Below, piece after piece: positions 37,725-45,868 of a stretch of DNA of 64,000 bases. The first letter of the stretch is position 1; every line of letters begins with the position of its first letter. The notes beneath the pieces are model-generated. The model saw only the letters and a program-made list of their open reading frames with translations, was not told the origin of the DNA and did not search any database. A program made the translations under genes and the position numbers. Origin of the DNA: Paenibacillus pasadenensis DSM 19293 (GTDB lineage Bacteria; Bacillota; Bacilli; Paenibacillales; Paenibacillaceae); assembly GCF_000422485.1 (NCBI RefSeq), contig NZ_KE383848.1, positions 320,053 to 384,052 on the forward strand, given 5' to 3'.

Positions 37725-38631
37725 GACGCTGGCGAGGCATCTGCGCGAGGGCGTCCGCGGCATCTTCCGCAACGGCTGGATGAGCTTCGCGTCGATCAGC
37801 AGCATCTTCATCTCCCTGTTCATCCTCGGCGTATTCGTGCTGCTGGCGCTCAACGTCAGCAAGCTCGCCGACCAGCTCGAGAGCCAGGTCGAGATTCGGG
37901 CGTTCCTGCAGCTGGACGCTACGGCGGAGAGCGCCGCCGCGCTGGAGACCAAGCTGCGCGCCATCCCGGAGGTCAAGAGCGTGGAGTACCGCACGCCGGA
38001 GCAGAACCTGCAGGAGATGAGCGAGATGCTCGGCGCCGACGGCAAGCAGCTGCTGGAGGACTACCAGGGCGAGGACAACCCGCTGCCGGCGAGCTTCACG
38101 ATCGAGGTGTACGACCCGCAGACGATCGCGGCCGCCGCGTCGCAGGTGCAGGCGGTCAGCGCCGCGCAGGACCCGCCGGCGTTCCAGCAGATCAAGTACG
38201 GCCAAGGCACGGTCGAAACCTTGTTCAAGATCACGGGCGCCGTACGCAACATCGGCCTCATCATCGTCGCCGGACTGGCCGTGACGGCGATGTTCCTGAT
38301 CGCCACGACGATCAAGACGACGATCATCGCCCGTCAGCGCGAGATCGGCATCATGAAGCTGGTCGGAGCGACCAACGCGTTCATCCGCTGGCCGTTTTTC
38401 GTCGAGGGGGCGCTGATCGGCTTCCTTTCCTCGGCGCTGACCGCCGCCGTCGTCGTGCTCGGCTACGGCGAGCTCATCCGCCAGTCCGAGTTCGACCTCG
38501 GCCTGATGAGCATCCGGCTCGTCTCGATGGAGGAGGCGGCCGGCATCATCGTTCCGGTAACGATCGGCATCGGCACGCTGCTCGGCGTGTGGGGAAGCGT
38601 GTTGTCCGTCCGCAGATACTTGAAAGTGTAG
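37714..38631 (+). CDS. ftsX: Cell division protein FtsX
   Basis: The 305-residue permease-like protein has four membrane helices and an extracellular domain between TM1 and TM2 (residues about 50-170) that contacts the hydrolase or its activator. Motifs are RNGWMSFASISSIFISLFIL, VEIRAFLQLDATAESAAALE and ARQREIGIMKLVGATNAFIR. It does not transport; it relays ATP hydrolysis by FtsE across the membrane. The LytM-factor gene follows after 12 nt. Confidence 0.96.
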   Translation: MKLRTLARHLREGVRGIFRNGWMSFASISSIFISLFILGVFVLLALNVSKLADQLESQVEIRAFLQLDATAESAAALETKLRAIPEVKSVEYRTPEQNLQEMSEMLGADGKQLLEDYQGEDNPLPASFTIEVYDPQTIAAAASQVQAVSAAQDPPAFQQIKYGQGTVETLFKITGAVRNIGLIIVAGLAVTAMFLIATTIKTTIIARQREIGIMKLVGATNAFIRWPFFVEGALIGFLSSALTAAVVVLGYGELIRQSEFDLGLMSIRLVSMEEAAGIIVPVTIGIGTLLGVWGSVLSVRRYLKV

Positions 38632-38643
38632 GAGGAAAGCAGC

Positions 38644-39837
38644 TTGAACAGAACGATCCGCAAGCTGGCCGGCTCCGTGCTCGCCGGCGCGCTTATCCTG
38701 ACCGCCATGCCGCAAGCGGCCGGCGCGCTGTCGCAGTCCGAGAAGATCAACCGCGAGCTCAAGCAGGTCCGAGAGCAGATGCAGGCGGCCGCGCAAGGGC
38801 GCAAGCAGGCCGATGCGCAGTCCAAGACCGTGCTGACGCAAAAATTCTACACCGCCGAATCGCTCAAGGCGGTCATGACCGAGATCGACACCGTCGGCTC
38901 GCGCATGAGCGCCGTCCAGTCGCAGGTATCCAGCACGACGCAGGCGCTGGAGCAGACAGCCCGCGAGCTGGACGAGGCGGAGCAGCGGATCGCCCGGCAG
39001 GACGAGCGGCTGCAGTCGCGCATGCGCGTCACCTACATGAACGGCCGCGTCAGCTACCTCGACGTGCTGCTGAACGCGACGAGCTTTTCCGACTTCCTGG
39101 GCCGTCTCGACTCGCTGCACACGATCATGGTGCAGGACAAGGAGACGCTGTTGGACCGCAAGCAGGACAAGCAGCTCGTCGTCGCCAAAAAAGCCGAGGT
39201 CGAGCAGAAGCTGGCCGAGGTGAAGAGTCTGTACGCCAAGGTGGCCGAGTACCAGCAGGTGCTGGCCAGCAAGGAAGCGCAGAAGACGCAGCTGATCTCC
39301 TCCTACAACACCAAGCTCGACGAGCTCGGCGACATCAGCGAGGAGCAGGAGAAGCTGCTGCTGGAGCTGGCCGCCAAGGAATCCGCGCTCATCAAGAAGA
39401 AGAACTCGCTGAAGACGACCTACAGCGGGGGCCAGCTCGGCGCGCCGGTGAAGGCCTCGTACCGGCTCAGCTCGCCGTTCGGCTATCGCATCCACCCGAT
39501 CAGCGGCACTCGCAAGCTCCATGCCGGCGTCGACATGGCCGCTCCGGCGGGCACGAACATCTACGCCGCGGAAGGCGGCATCGTGCTCGTCGCCCAGTGG
39601 TGGAGCGGCTACGGCAACTGCATCGTCATCGACCATGGCGGCGGGTTGTGGACGATCTACGGCCATATCCGCGACGGCGGCATCCTGGTGGAAAAGGGCC
39701 AGACCGTCAAGCGCGGCGAGCATATCGGCGAGGTCGGCTCGACCGGCAACTCGACCGGCAACCACCTGCACTTCGAGGTGCGCAAAAATGGCGAGCCGGT
39801 CAATCCGCTTCCTTACTTGAAAGGCAAAGCGAACTGA
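38644..39837 (+). CDS. Murein hydrolase activator / M23 peptidase with coiled coil (EnvC/CwlO-like FtsEX partner)
   Basis: The 397-residue exported protein starts with TTG 38644 (AGGAGG upstream) and has a signal peptide ending near AAGALS. Residues about 30-255 are a long coiled coil, interrupted around VSYLDVLLNATSFSDFLGRL. The C-terminal LytM/M23 domain has HAGVDMAAPAGTNIYAAEGG and HLHFEVRKNGEPVNP, so the zinc ligands H...D and HxH appear intact and the domain may be an active endopeptidase. In other bacteria FtsX binds such coiled coils (EnvC, PcsB, CwlO). Confidence 0.92.
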   Translation: MNRTIRKLAGSVLAGALILTAMPQAAGALSQSEKINRELKQVREQMQAAAQGRKQADAQSKTVLTQKFYTAESLKAVMTEIDTVGSRMSAVQSQVSSTTQALEQTARELDEAEQRIARQDERLQSRMRVTYMNGRVSYLDVLLNATSFSDFLGRLDSLHTIMVQDKETLLDRKQDKQLVVAKKAEVEQKLAEVKSLYAKVAEYQQVLASKEAQKTQLISSYNTKLDELGDISEEQEKLLLELAAKESALIKKKNSLKTTYSGGQLGAPVKASYRLSSPFGYRIHPISGTRKLHAGVDMAAPAGTNIYAAEGGIVLVAQWWSGYGNCIVIDHGGGLWTIYGHIRDGGILVEKGQTVKRGEHIGEVGSTGNSTGNHLHFEVRKNGEPVNPLPYLKGKAN

Positions 39838-39889
39838 GGAATGCGGCGAAACGCGGGCATGGCGCCCGCGGCTCAAGCAACAGGAAGGA

Positions 39890-39922
39890 ACCGTCCGGGC
39901 GATTCGCTTGGACGGTTTTTTG
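39890..39922 (+). terminator. Terminator of the ftsEX operon
   Basis: ACCGTCC at 39890-39896 pairs with GGACGGT at 39910-39916, followed by six T. Confidence 0.8.
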
Positions 39923-39975
39923 CTATACTGGATTTAGGAAGATGTGGGAAACGAATTCAGAAGGACGGTGATCGC

Positions 39976-40383
39976 ATGGATGCGCGCCTGGACCTGGATA
40001 TCGCGGTGGACGAGATTGAAAAGGCCGTCTCGCCGGATCTCCTCCTGCTCTTCGGCTCGGCCGCGGCCGGTCGGATGCGGGCGGACAGCGATATCGATCT
40101 CGCCTATTACGGCGGCAAGCCGCTCTCTGCTTACGAAAGGTTCCTGCTGGCGCAGAAGCTGGCCGGCCGGCTGGGCAGGGAGGTCGACCTGGTCGATCTG
40201 AAGGAAGCTTCGACGGTCATGCAGATGCAGATTTTAAGCGAAGGCCATACGCTCCGCTGCAAGGACGAAGACCTGGATCTCCGGCTCCGGACTCAGGTCT
40301 ATAAAATGTATGCCAAGCTCAACGAGGAGCGTTCGCCCGTGCTGCGGTCGATCCGGGAAAGGGGGAGCATCTATGAAGCATGA
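39976..40383 (+). CDS. mntA: MntA-type nucleotidyltransferase antitoxin
   Basis: The 135-residue minimal nucleotidyltransferase has the active-site motif GSX10DXD exactly: Gly27-Ser28 and Asp39-x-Asp41 (FGSAAAGRMRADSDIDL). Family members neutralise HepT by adding AMP to a tyrosine. AAGGACGG is the likely ribosome binding site. It overlaps hepT by 11 nt. The pair sits between the ftsEX operon terminator and ctpA. Confidence 0.9.
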   Translation: MDARLDLDIAVDEIEKAVSPDLLLLFGSAAAGRMRADSDIDLAYYGGKPLSAYERFLLAQKLAGRLGREVDLVDLKEASTVMQMQILSEGHTLRCKDEDLDLRLRTQVYKMYAKLNEERSPVLRSIRERGSIYEA

Positions 40384-40783
40384 CGTCATCCTCAATAAAG
40401 CGGCAAACATCGAACGCTGTTTGAGACGGATCGGAGAAGTGTATCAAGGGAGACCCGAACACCTGAACGACTTTACGAAGCAGGACTCGATCGTGCTCAA
40501 TCTTCAGCGCGCCTGCGAAGCGAGCATCGACTTGGCGATGGCGGTCGTGGCATCAGGCAAGCTCGGCGTGCCGCAGACGAGCCGGGACGCCTTTGAGCTG
40601 CTGGAGCAGAGCGGACGGCTTGACTCCGAATTGGCGGACAAGATGAAGGCAATGGTCGGCTTCCGGAATATCGCCGTACATGATTATCAGAAGCTTAACC
40701 CGGATATCCTCCGCTCCATCCTGGATCTGCATCTAGGGGACTTCACAGACTTCGCCCGCGCGATGCTCGCTTCGGACGGCTAG
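40373..40783 (+). CDS. hepT: HepT-type HEPN ribonuclease toxin
   Basis: The 136-residue helical HEPN protein has the catalytic RX4HXY motif at Arg98-His103-Tyr105 (FRNIAVHDYQKLN). The Tyr is the residue AMPylated by MntA in studied type VII systems. HEPN toxins of this class cut RNA, including tRNA ends. GGGGGAGC precedes ATG 40373, and the start overlaps mntA, giving tight coupling. Confidence 0.9.
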   Translation: MKHDVILNKAANIERCLRRIGEVYQGRPEHLNDFTKQDSIVLNLQRACEASIDLAMAVVASGKLGVPQTSRDAFELLEQSGRLDSELADKMKAMVGFRNIAVHDYQKLNPDILRSILDLHLGDFTDFARAMLASDG

Positions 40784-40906
40784 CCGGCAAGCCGCCTCGC
40801 GGCTCCTGCCATCGTTGCCAAATAATCCGCTCCTCTCTGTCGCATACTAAGCGGCGGAAGATCCGGCTCCCGTGCAGGAGCGCCGGACGAAGAGAGGAGA
40901 GGGAGC

Positions 40907-42403
40907 ATGAACCGAAACGAAAACGCAGCGGCCGGGCCGCGCCGGCTGAAGGCGGTGCTGTCGGCGTCGCTGGCCGCGGCGCTGCTGCTGGGAGGAGCAT
41001 GGCCGGCGGGAGAGGCGGGCGCGAAGCCGGCATCAGCGGAAGCGGCGCGCCCGGCGCAAGCCGGAGAGCGTCAGGACGCCTCCGCCGGCTTGACCAAGGA
41101 GGAGGCGCAGCGGCTGAGCGCCGTGATGGAGCTGATCCAGCGCCAATATTACGAGCCGGTCGACCGCGACAAGCTCATCAGCGGCGCGCTCAGCGGCATG
41201 GTGCAGGCGCTGGGCGACCCTTATTCGACCTACATGGACGCCGGGGCGGCGAAGCAGTTCTCCGAGACGGTCGAAGGCGCGTTCGGCGGCGTCGGCGCGG
41301 AGGTGACGTCCGAGAGCGGCAAGGTCGTCATCGTCTCGCCGATCAAGGGCTCCCCGGCCGAGAAGGCCGGCCTGCAGGCGAAGGACGTCATCCTGTCCGT
41401 GAACGGCGTCGGCCTGTCCGGACTGCCGATCTCCGAGGCGGTCGCCAAGCTGCGCGGGCCGAAGGGCAGCGCGGCCGAGCTGGTCATCCTGCGGGCGGGA
41501 AGGGCCAATCCGTTCGCGGTGAAGCTGATGCGCGCCGAGATCGACATCGAGACGGTCGAAGGCAAGCGGCTGGCGGACGGCATCGGCCTGATCGAGATCC
41601 GCCAGTTTTCGCTGAATACGGCCGACCGGTTCGCGGCTGAGCTGGCCAAGCTGGAGAAGCGCGAGCTCAAAGGGCTCGTCATCGACGTGCGCAACAATCC
41701 CGGCGGCATCCTGCCGGTCGTGGAGCGGATCGCGCAGCCGTTCGTGCCGAAGGGGAAGCCCATCCTGCAGATCGCGCAGCGCGGGGCGAAGCCGGAGCAG
41801 GTGCTGTCGGAGGGCGGCGGTAAGCCGTATCCGGTCGCGGTGCTGATGAACAAAGGCAGCGCCAGCGCCTCGGAAATCCTCGCCGGAGCGCTGCAGGAAT
41901 CGGCGGGCGCGGTGCTCGTCGGCGAGACGTCTTTCGGCAAGGGGACCGTGCAGGTCAGCTACGACCGCCAGCTCGAGGGCGGGCTCGTCAAGATGACGAT
42001 CGCCAAGTGGCTGACCCCGAGCGGCGGCTGGATCCACAAGCGCGGCATCAAGCCGGATGTGGCGGTCCGTCCGCCCGCGCTGTACGCCGCGACGCGGCTG
42101 TCCAAGACGGCCACGATCCCCGCCGATGCGATCAGCGACGACGCGAAAAGCCTGCAGGTCATGCTGAAAGGGCTCGGCTACGACCCCGGACGCTTGGACG
42201 GCTATTACAGCAGCGGCACCGCCGAGGCAGTGCGCGGCTTCCAGCGGGCCAGCGGCCTGCGGGCGAGCGGCCAGGCCGATCCGGCGACCCAGCGCAAGCT
42301 GGAGGAGGCGGTGCAGGCTTGGGTCAGCGGAGACGAGCATGACACGCAGCTCGAGGCGGCCGTGCAGGCGCTTCGCGAGGGCAAGGGGGCGCCGCGGCAT
42401 TGA
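40907..42403 (+). CDS. ctpA: C-terminal processing serine protease CtpA/CtpB with PDZ and peptidoglycan-binding domain
   Basis: The 498-residue exported protease has a signal peptide (residues about 12-38) and a PDZ domain (about 125-205). The S41 domain has its catalytic Ser in the GSASASEI motif (317-324) and catalytic Lys345 in SFGKGTVQ. A PG_binding_1 domain follows (DAKSLQVMLKGLGYDPGRLD). B. subtilis CtpB cleaves a regulator of sigma-K activation during sporulation and is encoded just upstream of minJ, the same order as here. AGGAGAGGGAG precedes ATG 40907. Confidence 0.94.
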   Translation: MNRNENAAAGPRRLKAVLSASLAAALLLGGAWPAGEAGAKPASAEAARPAQAGERQDASAGLTKEEAQRLSAVMELIQRQYYEPVDRDKLISGALSGMVQALGDPYSTYMDAGAAKQFSETVEGAFGGVGAEVTSESGKVVIVSPIKGSPAEKAGLQAKDVILSVNGVGLSGLPISEAVAKLRGPKGSAAELVILRAGRANPFAVKLMRAEIDIETVEGKRLADGIGLIEIRQFSLNTADRFAAELAKLEKRELKGLVIDVRNNPGGILPVVERIAQPFVPKGKPILQIAQRGAKPEQVLSEGGGKPYPVAVLMNKGSASASEILAGALQESAGAVLVGETSFGKGTVQVSYDRQLEGGLVKMTIAKWLTPSGGWIHKRGIKPDVAVRPPALYAATRLSKTATIPADAISDDAKSLQVMLKGLGYDPGRLDGYYSSGTAEAVRGFQRASGLRASGQADPATQRKLEEAVQAWVSGDEHDTQLEAAVQALREGKGAPRH

Positions 42404-42420
42404 GCAGGGGCGCCTTCGAC

Positions 42421-42462
42421 CAGAGGCCGGATTCTTCCTTCAGGGGAGGAATCCGGCCTCTG
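42421..42462 (+). other. Perfect 14-bp stem-loop after ctpA, without T-run
   Basis: CAGAGGCCGGATTC and GAATCCGGCCTCTG pair perfectly around a 14-nt loop. No U-tract follows, so it is unlikely to be a normal intrinsic terminator; ctpA and the PDZ gene may remain on one transcript with the hairpin as a stability element. Confidence 0.65.
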
Positions 42463-42513
42463 CGCGTCGAAACCATACGGTCTAGCCAGCCTGAAGGAAA
42501 ATGAGGTGCTTGC

Positions 42514-43821
42514 TTGGAACTGACATTGGAGCTGCTGCGGCAGTACGGCTCGGCGGCGCTTGGGCTGCTGGCGCAGCCTTATTATTATTTGGCCTTGATC
42601 GTTATGGGATTCCTCTATCGACGGCTCGCCGTCACGGAGCGTTCGCACTTCCACGTGCGGCTGCATGCCTGGCCGCTGCTGCTGCTCCGGGCCGCTGGAT
42701 GGGGCTTGCTGGCGGGCGCCGGCGTCAGCATCGCCGCCGCCTTCATCGGCGCGGCGCTGACGCCGGATGCCGTGCTTTGGCTCTGGGGCACGGCCGCTGC
42801 GCTCGCCCTGCTGCGCGTACGCTTCCTATGCTTCGCCTACAGCGCAGGCGTGCTGGGCGTGCTGCAGGCAGCCAGCGGCTTGCTGTCGCTGGAAGAAAGC
42901 GGCGGGACGGCCGGACGGCTCGGGACGTCGCTGGCGGCGCTCGACATGCCGGGCCTGCTGCTGCTCGTCGCTCTGCTGCATGTCGCGGAGGCGCTGCTCG
43001 TAAAGAGGGATGGGCAGCGACTCGCCTCGCCGCTTTATTTGGAGGGCAAGCGGGGCAAGCTGATCGGCGGCTACTCGCTGCAAGGCCTGTGGCCCGTGCC
43101 GCTGCTGCTGCTCGTGCCGGCCTCCGGCGGAGCGGAAGGTGCCGCTGCCGCGCTGCCCTGGACGCCGCTGCTCGGCGGAGAGGGCTGGAGCGCCGGCTGG
43201 ACGGTGCTGGCGCTGCCGGCCGTCATCGGCTTCACGGACCTGGCGCTGTCCGAGCTGCCCAAGCAGGCGGCCCGCCTCGCCTCGCGCCGGCTGCTGATCT
43301 ACAGCCTGATCCTCGGCGCGCTTGCGCTGGCGGCGTCGTACGCGCGGCCGCTCGTCCTGGTCGCTTCGCTGGCGGCGCTCGGCCTGCATGAAGCGCTGAC
43401 GCGGCTGGCGGAGCGCCGGGAGCGGCAGCGGCCGCCGCGGTTCGTCCATGACGAGCGCGGCCTCTGCATCCTCGGCGTGCTGCCCGGCACGCCGGCGCAG
43501 GAGATGGGGCTCGAGGCCGGCGAGGTGCTGCGCAAGGTGAACGGACGAGGCGTGCGCACCAAAGAGGAGCTGCATGCCGCCCTGCACGAGAACTCCGCCT
43601 TCTGCCGGCTCGAGGTGCTCAACCTGGACGGACAGGTCAAGTTCGTGCAGCGGGCCCGCTTCGCCGGCGAGCATCATCAGCTGGGCGTGCTGCTCGCGCC
43701 GGACGAGGATGCGGCCTACAGCGCCGTCCCGGGCCGCGGCTCCGTGCTGGCGCTGCTGCTGCGGCGCGGACACAAGGCGCGGCGCAGAGCGTCCGGCGAG
43801 CCGCCGTCCATGGAGGCTTAG
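42514..43821 (+). CDS. minJ: MinJ-like PDZ-domain membrane protein
   Basis: The 435-residue protein has six to eight N-terminal helices (residues about 20-300) and a cytoplasmic PDZ domain near 315-400 (ILGVLPGTPAQEMGLEAGEV, LRKVNGRGVRTKEELHAALH). The layout and location downstream of ctp match B. subtilis MinJ (YvjD), which links DivIVA to MinCD and localises the division block. Sequence of the membrane part varies widely, so the symbol rests on architecture and synteny. Start is TTG 42514, 6 nt after GAGGTG. Confidence 0.72.
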   Translation: MELTLELLRQYGSAALGLLAQPYYYLALIVMGFLYRRLAVTERSHFHVRLHAWPLLLLRAAGWGLLAGAGVSIAAAFIGAALTPDAVLWLWGTAAALALLRVRFLCFAYSAGVLGVLQAASGLLSLEESGGTAGRLGTSLAALDMPGLLLLVALLHVAEALLVKRDGQRLASPLYLEGKRGKLIGGYSLQGLWPVPLLLLVPASGGAEGAAAALPWTPLLGGEGWSAGWTVLALPAVIGFTDLALSELPKQAARLASRRLLIYSLILGALALAASYARPLVLVASLAALGLHEALTRLAERRERQRPPRFVHDERGLCILGVLPGTPAQEMGLEAGEVLRKVNGRGVRTKEELHAALHENSAFCRLEVLNLDGQVKFVQRARFAGEHHQLGVLLAPDEDAAYSAVPGRGSVLALLLRRGHKARRRASGEPPSMEA

Positions 43822-43925
43822 GCGCGGACAAGGTCGGAGACGCGGACATGAACGCAGCTGCAGGCGCAGGGACCGGTCAGCCACGGACGCGGCCGGATGC
43901 GCAGCCGAAGTCGCGCGGTTAGGCG

Positions 43926-44110
43926 ATGGCAGGCGCAGGTGAAGGTGAGGGTGCAGGTGAAGGTGCAGGCGCAGGTGCAGGTGCCGGCATAGGTGCAGGT
44001 GCATGTGAAGGTGCAGGCGCAAGTGCAGGCGTAGGTGCAGGCGCCGGCGTAGGTGAAGGTGCAAGTGCAGGCGCCGGCGCCGGCATAGGTGCAGGTGCAG
44101 GCGCCTGCGC
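43926..44110. repeat. Hexanucleotide-like low-complexity tract, (GCAGGT/GCAGGC)n
   Basis: About 185 nt made of variants of GGTGCA, GGTGAA and GGCGCA in strict 3-nt register, between the MinJ-like stop and the CLC gene. In frame it would read as Gly-Ala repeats on one strand and Leu-His/Leu-Arg on the other. No ribosome binding site or conserved domain supports translation. Such tracts can change length by slippage. The rest of the 354-nt gap holds only a terminator. Confidence 0.85.
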
Positions 44111-44119
44111 AGGCGGATC

Positions 44120-44139
44120 GGCCCGGAACGGGCCTTTTT
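44120..44139 (+). terminator. Terminator after the MinJ-like gene
   Basis: GGCCCG (44120-44125) pairs with CGGGCC (44129-44134) around GAA, followed by TTTTT. It lies after the repeat tract, so the tract is probably in the 3' UTR of the upstream transcript. Confidence 0.8.
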
Positions 44140-44175
44140 GCCTTGGCCAACACGATCAGGAAAGAAGGAAAAGGC

Positions 44176-45450
44176 ATGAGAGAAGCCACAGGCCTGAAAA
44201 AGCGGCTGGCGGAAGCGGGCAAGGGCGCGGGCGGCATGGCGGCCTTCCTGCTCAAGTGGCTGGCGCTCGGCTCGCTCGTCGGGGCATTGGCGGGCACGGC
44301 GTCGGCGTTGTTCCTGTGGAGCCTGGAGCTGGCGACGGAGACGCGGCTGGAGCATTCCTGGCTGCTGTTCCTGCTGCCGGCGGCGGGCTTTTTCGTCAGC
44401 TGGATCTATCGGCAGTACGGAGGAACGGCGATCCGAGGCAGCAATCTGATTTTGGAAAGCATCCACGAGGGCCGCGAGCGCATCCCGCTGCGCATGGCCC
44501 CGCTCGTGCTGGGCGGCACCGTGCTGACCCATCTGACGGGCGGCTCGGCAGGCCGGGAAGGGACGGCCGTGCAGATGGGCGGCTCGCTCGCCTGGCTCGC
44601 CGGCACGCTCGTCCGGTCCGGCGCCGCCGACCGGCGCATCCTGCTGCTCTGCGGCATGGCCGGCGGCTTCGGCTCCGTGTTCGGCACGCCGCTGGCGGGC
44701 GCGGTGTTCGGCGTCGAAGTGCTGGCGATCGGCATGCTGCGGCACGGGGCGCTTTACCCTTGCCTCGTGGCCGCGCTCGTCGGCGATGCCGTGACGCGCG
44801 CCTGGGGCATCGGCCATGCCGCCTATCGGATTGGCGAAGTGCCGGCCGAAAGCTTCGGCACGCTGGCGGCCGTCGCCATCGCGGCCGTCGCGTTCGGCCT
44901 GGCGGCGAGGCTGTTCATCGCCGCCGTGCACGGCGTGCGGCGCTTGGCGACGCGGCTGGTCGCGCCGGCGCCGGGGCGCGCCGCAGCTTGCGGCGCCGTC
45001 ATCGTGCTGCTGGCGCTGCTGGTCGGCGGAGGGGATTACCTTGGCCTGAGCCTGCCGCTGCTGCAGGACTCGTTCGCTCCTGCGGGGACGGTCGAGCCGT
45101 TCGCCTGGTTATGGAAGCTCGTCTTTACGGCGCTCACGCTCGGCGCGGGCTTCCAGGGCGGCGAAGTGACGCCGTTGTTCGTCATCGGCTCGACGCTCGG
45201 CCATGCGCTCGCTCCGCTGCTGCAGCTGCCGGCTCCGCTGCTCGCGGGGCTCGGCCTGGTCGGCGTGTTCAGCGCGGCGGCGAACACGCCGCTCGCGTGC
45301 TTCGTGCTCGGCCTGGAGCTGTTCGGCGCCGACGCGGCGGCCTATCTGCTCGTCGCCAGCGTCATCGCCTATCTCTGCTCGGGCTCCGCGAGCATCTACT
45401 CTTCCCAGCGGCGGACGATCCGCAAGGACGGCCGCGAGCCGGTCGGCTGA
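44176..45450 (+). CDS. CLC family anion channel/antiporter, possibly fluoride type
   Basis: The 424-residue protein has the CLC core without C-terminal CBS domains. The gating-glutamate segment is GGSAGREGTAVQMGGSLAWL: GREGT rather than the chloride-type GREGP. The loop before it is IRGSNLILESIHEGRERIPL in place of GSGIP. FGSVFGTPLAGAVFGVEVLA and LGAGFQGGEVTPLFVIGST follow. The GREGT form occurs in fluoride/proton-exchanging CLC-F proteins, so fluoride export is possible; no fluoride riboswitch was found upstream. AAGGAAAAGG precedes ATG 44176. Confidence 0.88.
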   Translation: MREATGLKKRLAEAGKGAGGMAAFLLKWLALGSLVGALAGTASALFLWSLELATETRLEHSWLLFLLPAAGFFVSWIYRQYGGTAIRGSNLILESIHEGRERIPLRMAPLVLGGTVLTHLTGGSAGREGTAVQMGGSLAWLAGTLVRSGAADRRILLLCGMAGGFGSVFGTPLAGAVFGVEVLAIGMLRHGALYPCLVAALVGDAVTRAWGIGHAAYRIGEVPAESFGTLAAVAIAAVAFGLAARLFIAAVHGVRRLATRLVAPAPGRAAACGAVIVLLALLVGGGDYLGLSLPLLQDSFAPAGTVEPFAWLWKLVFTALTLGAGFQGGEVTPLFVIGSTLGHALAPLLQLPAPLLAGLGLVGVFSAAANTPLACFVLGLELFGADAAAYLLVASVIAYLCSGSASIYSSQRRTIRKDGREPVG

Positions 45451-45597
45451 GCGAAGCCGCCTTCTGCCCGGCGGCTGTTGCAGGCTCTGCCCGGCGGTGT
45501 AAGTCGATGTCCGCCGGTGTCCGCCGAAAGGACTCTGCCGATCTCGGACTCCTCAACCCGGCGGCTCCGTTGGTCTCCAGCATGCGCCCCGACACCG

Positions 45598-45835
45598 GAG
45601 CTACGCGGAAAAACCGAGCAACTCGGTTCGACCGGATGCCTCGTCGGCGGAGATACGCGGAAAAACCGAGCAACTCGGTTCGACCGGATGCTCCGACGGC
45701 GGAGATGCGCGGAAAAACCGAGCAACTCGGCTCGAACGGATGCTCCGACGGCGGAGATGCGCGGAAAAACCGAGCAACTCGGCTCGAATGGATGCTCCGA
45801 CGGCGGAGATGCGCGGAAAAACCGAGTAACTCGGC
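45598..45835. repeat. Tandem hairpin array 2, family A in opposite orientation (five hairpins, 52-bp period)
   Basis: Five 27-nt palindromes begin at 45598, 45650, 45702, 45754 and 45806. Arms are like GAGATGCGCGG and CCGAGCAACTC around an AAAAA loop, i.e. the reverse complement of array 1 at 26769. Linkers carry GGATGCTCCGACGGCG. The stem-T5 side faces the minus strand, downstream of the PrsA-like gene. Arm changes between copies (GAGCTACGCGG, GAGATGCGCGG) show partial divergence. The first 150 nt of the 836-nt gap show nothing else. Confidence 0.92.
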
Positions 45836-45868
45836 TTTAGTTGTTGCATTGGGGAGCGTGGATCAAGA

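Noticed and set aside
39908..39929. Promoter for mntA from TTGGAC and TATACT
   Set aside because: The spacing is only 10 nt; the hexamers cannot form a sigma-A promoter together.
43918..44110. Fluoride riboswitch before the CLC gene, suggested by GGCGATGG at 43922
   Set aside because: The later conserved CUGAUG part and pairing partners of the crcB motif are absent; the sequence continues into the hexanucleotide tract.
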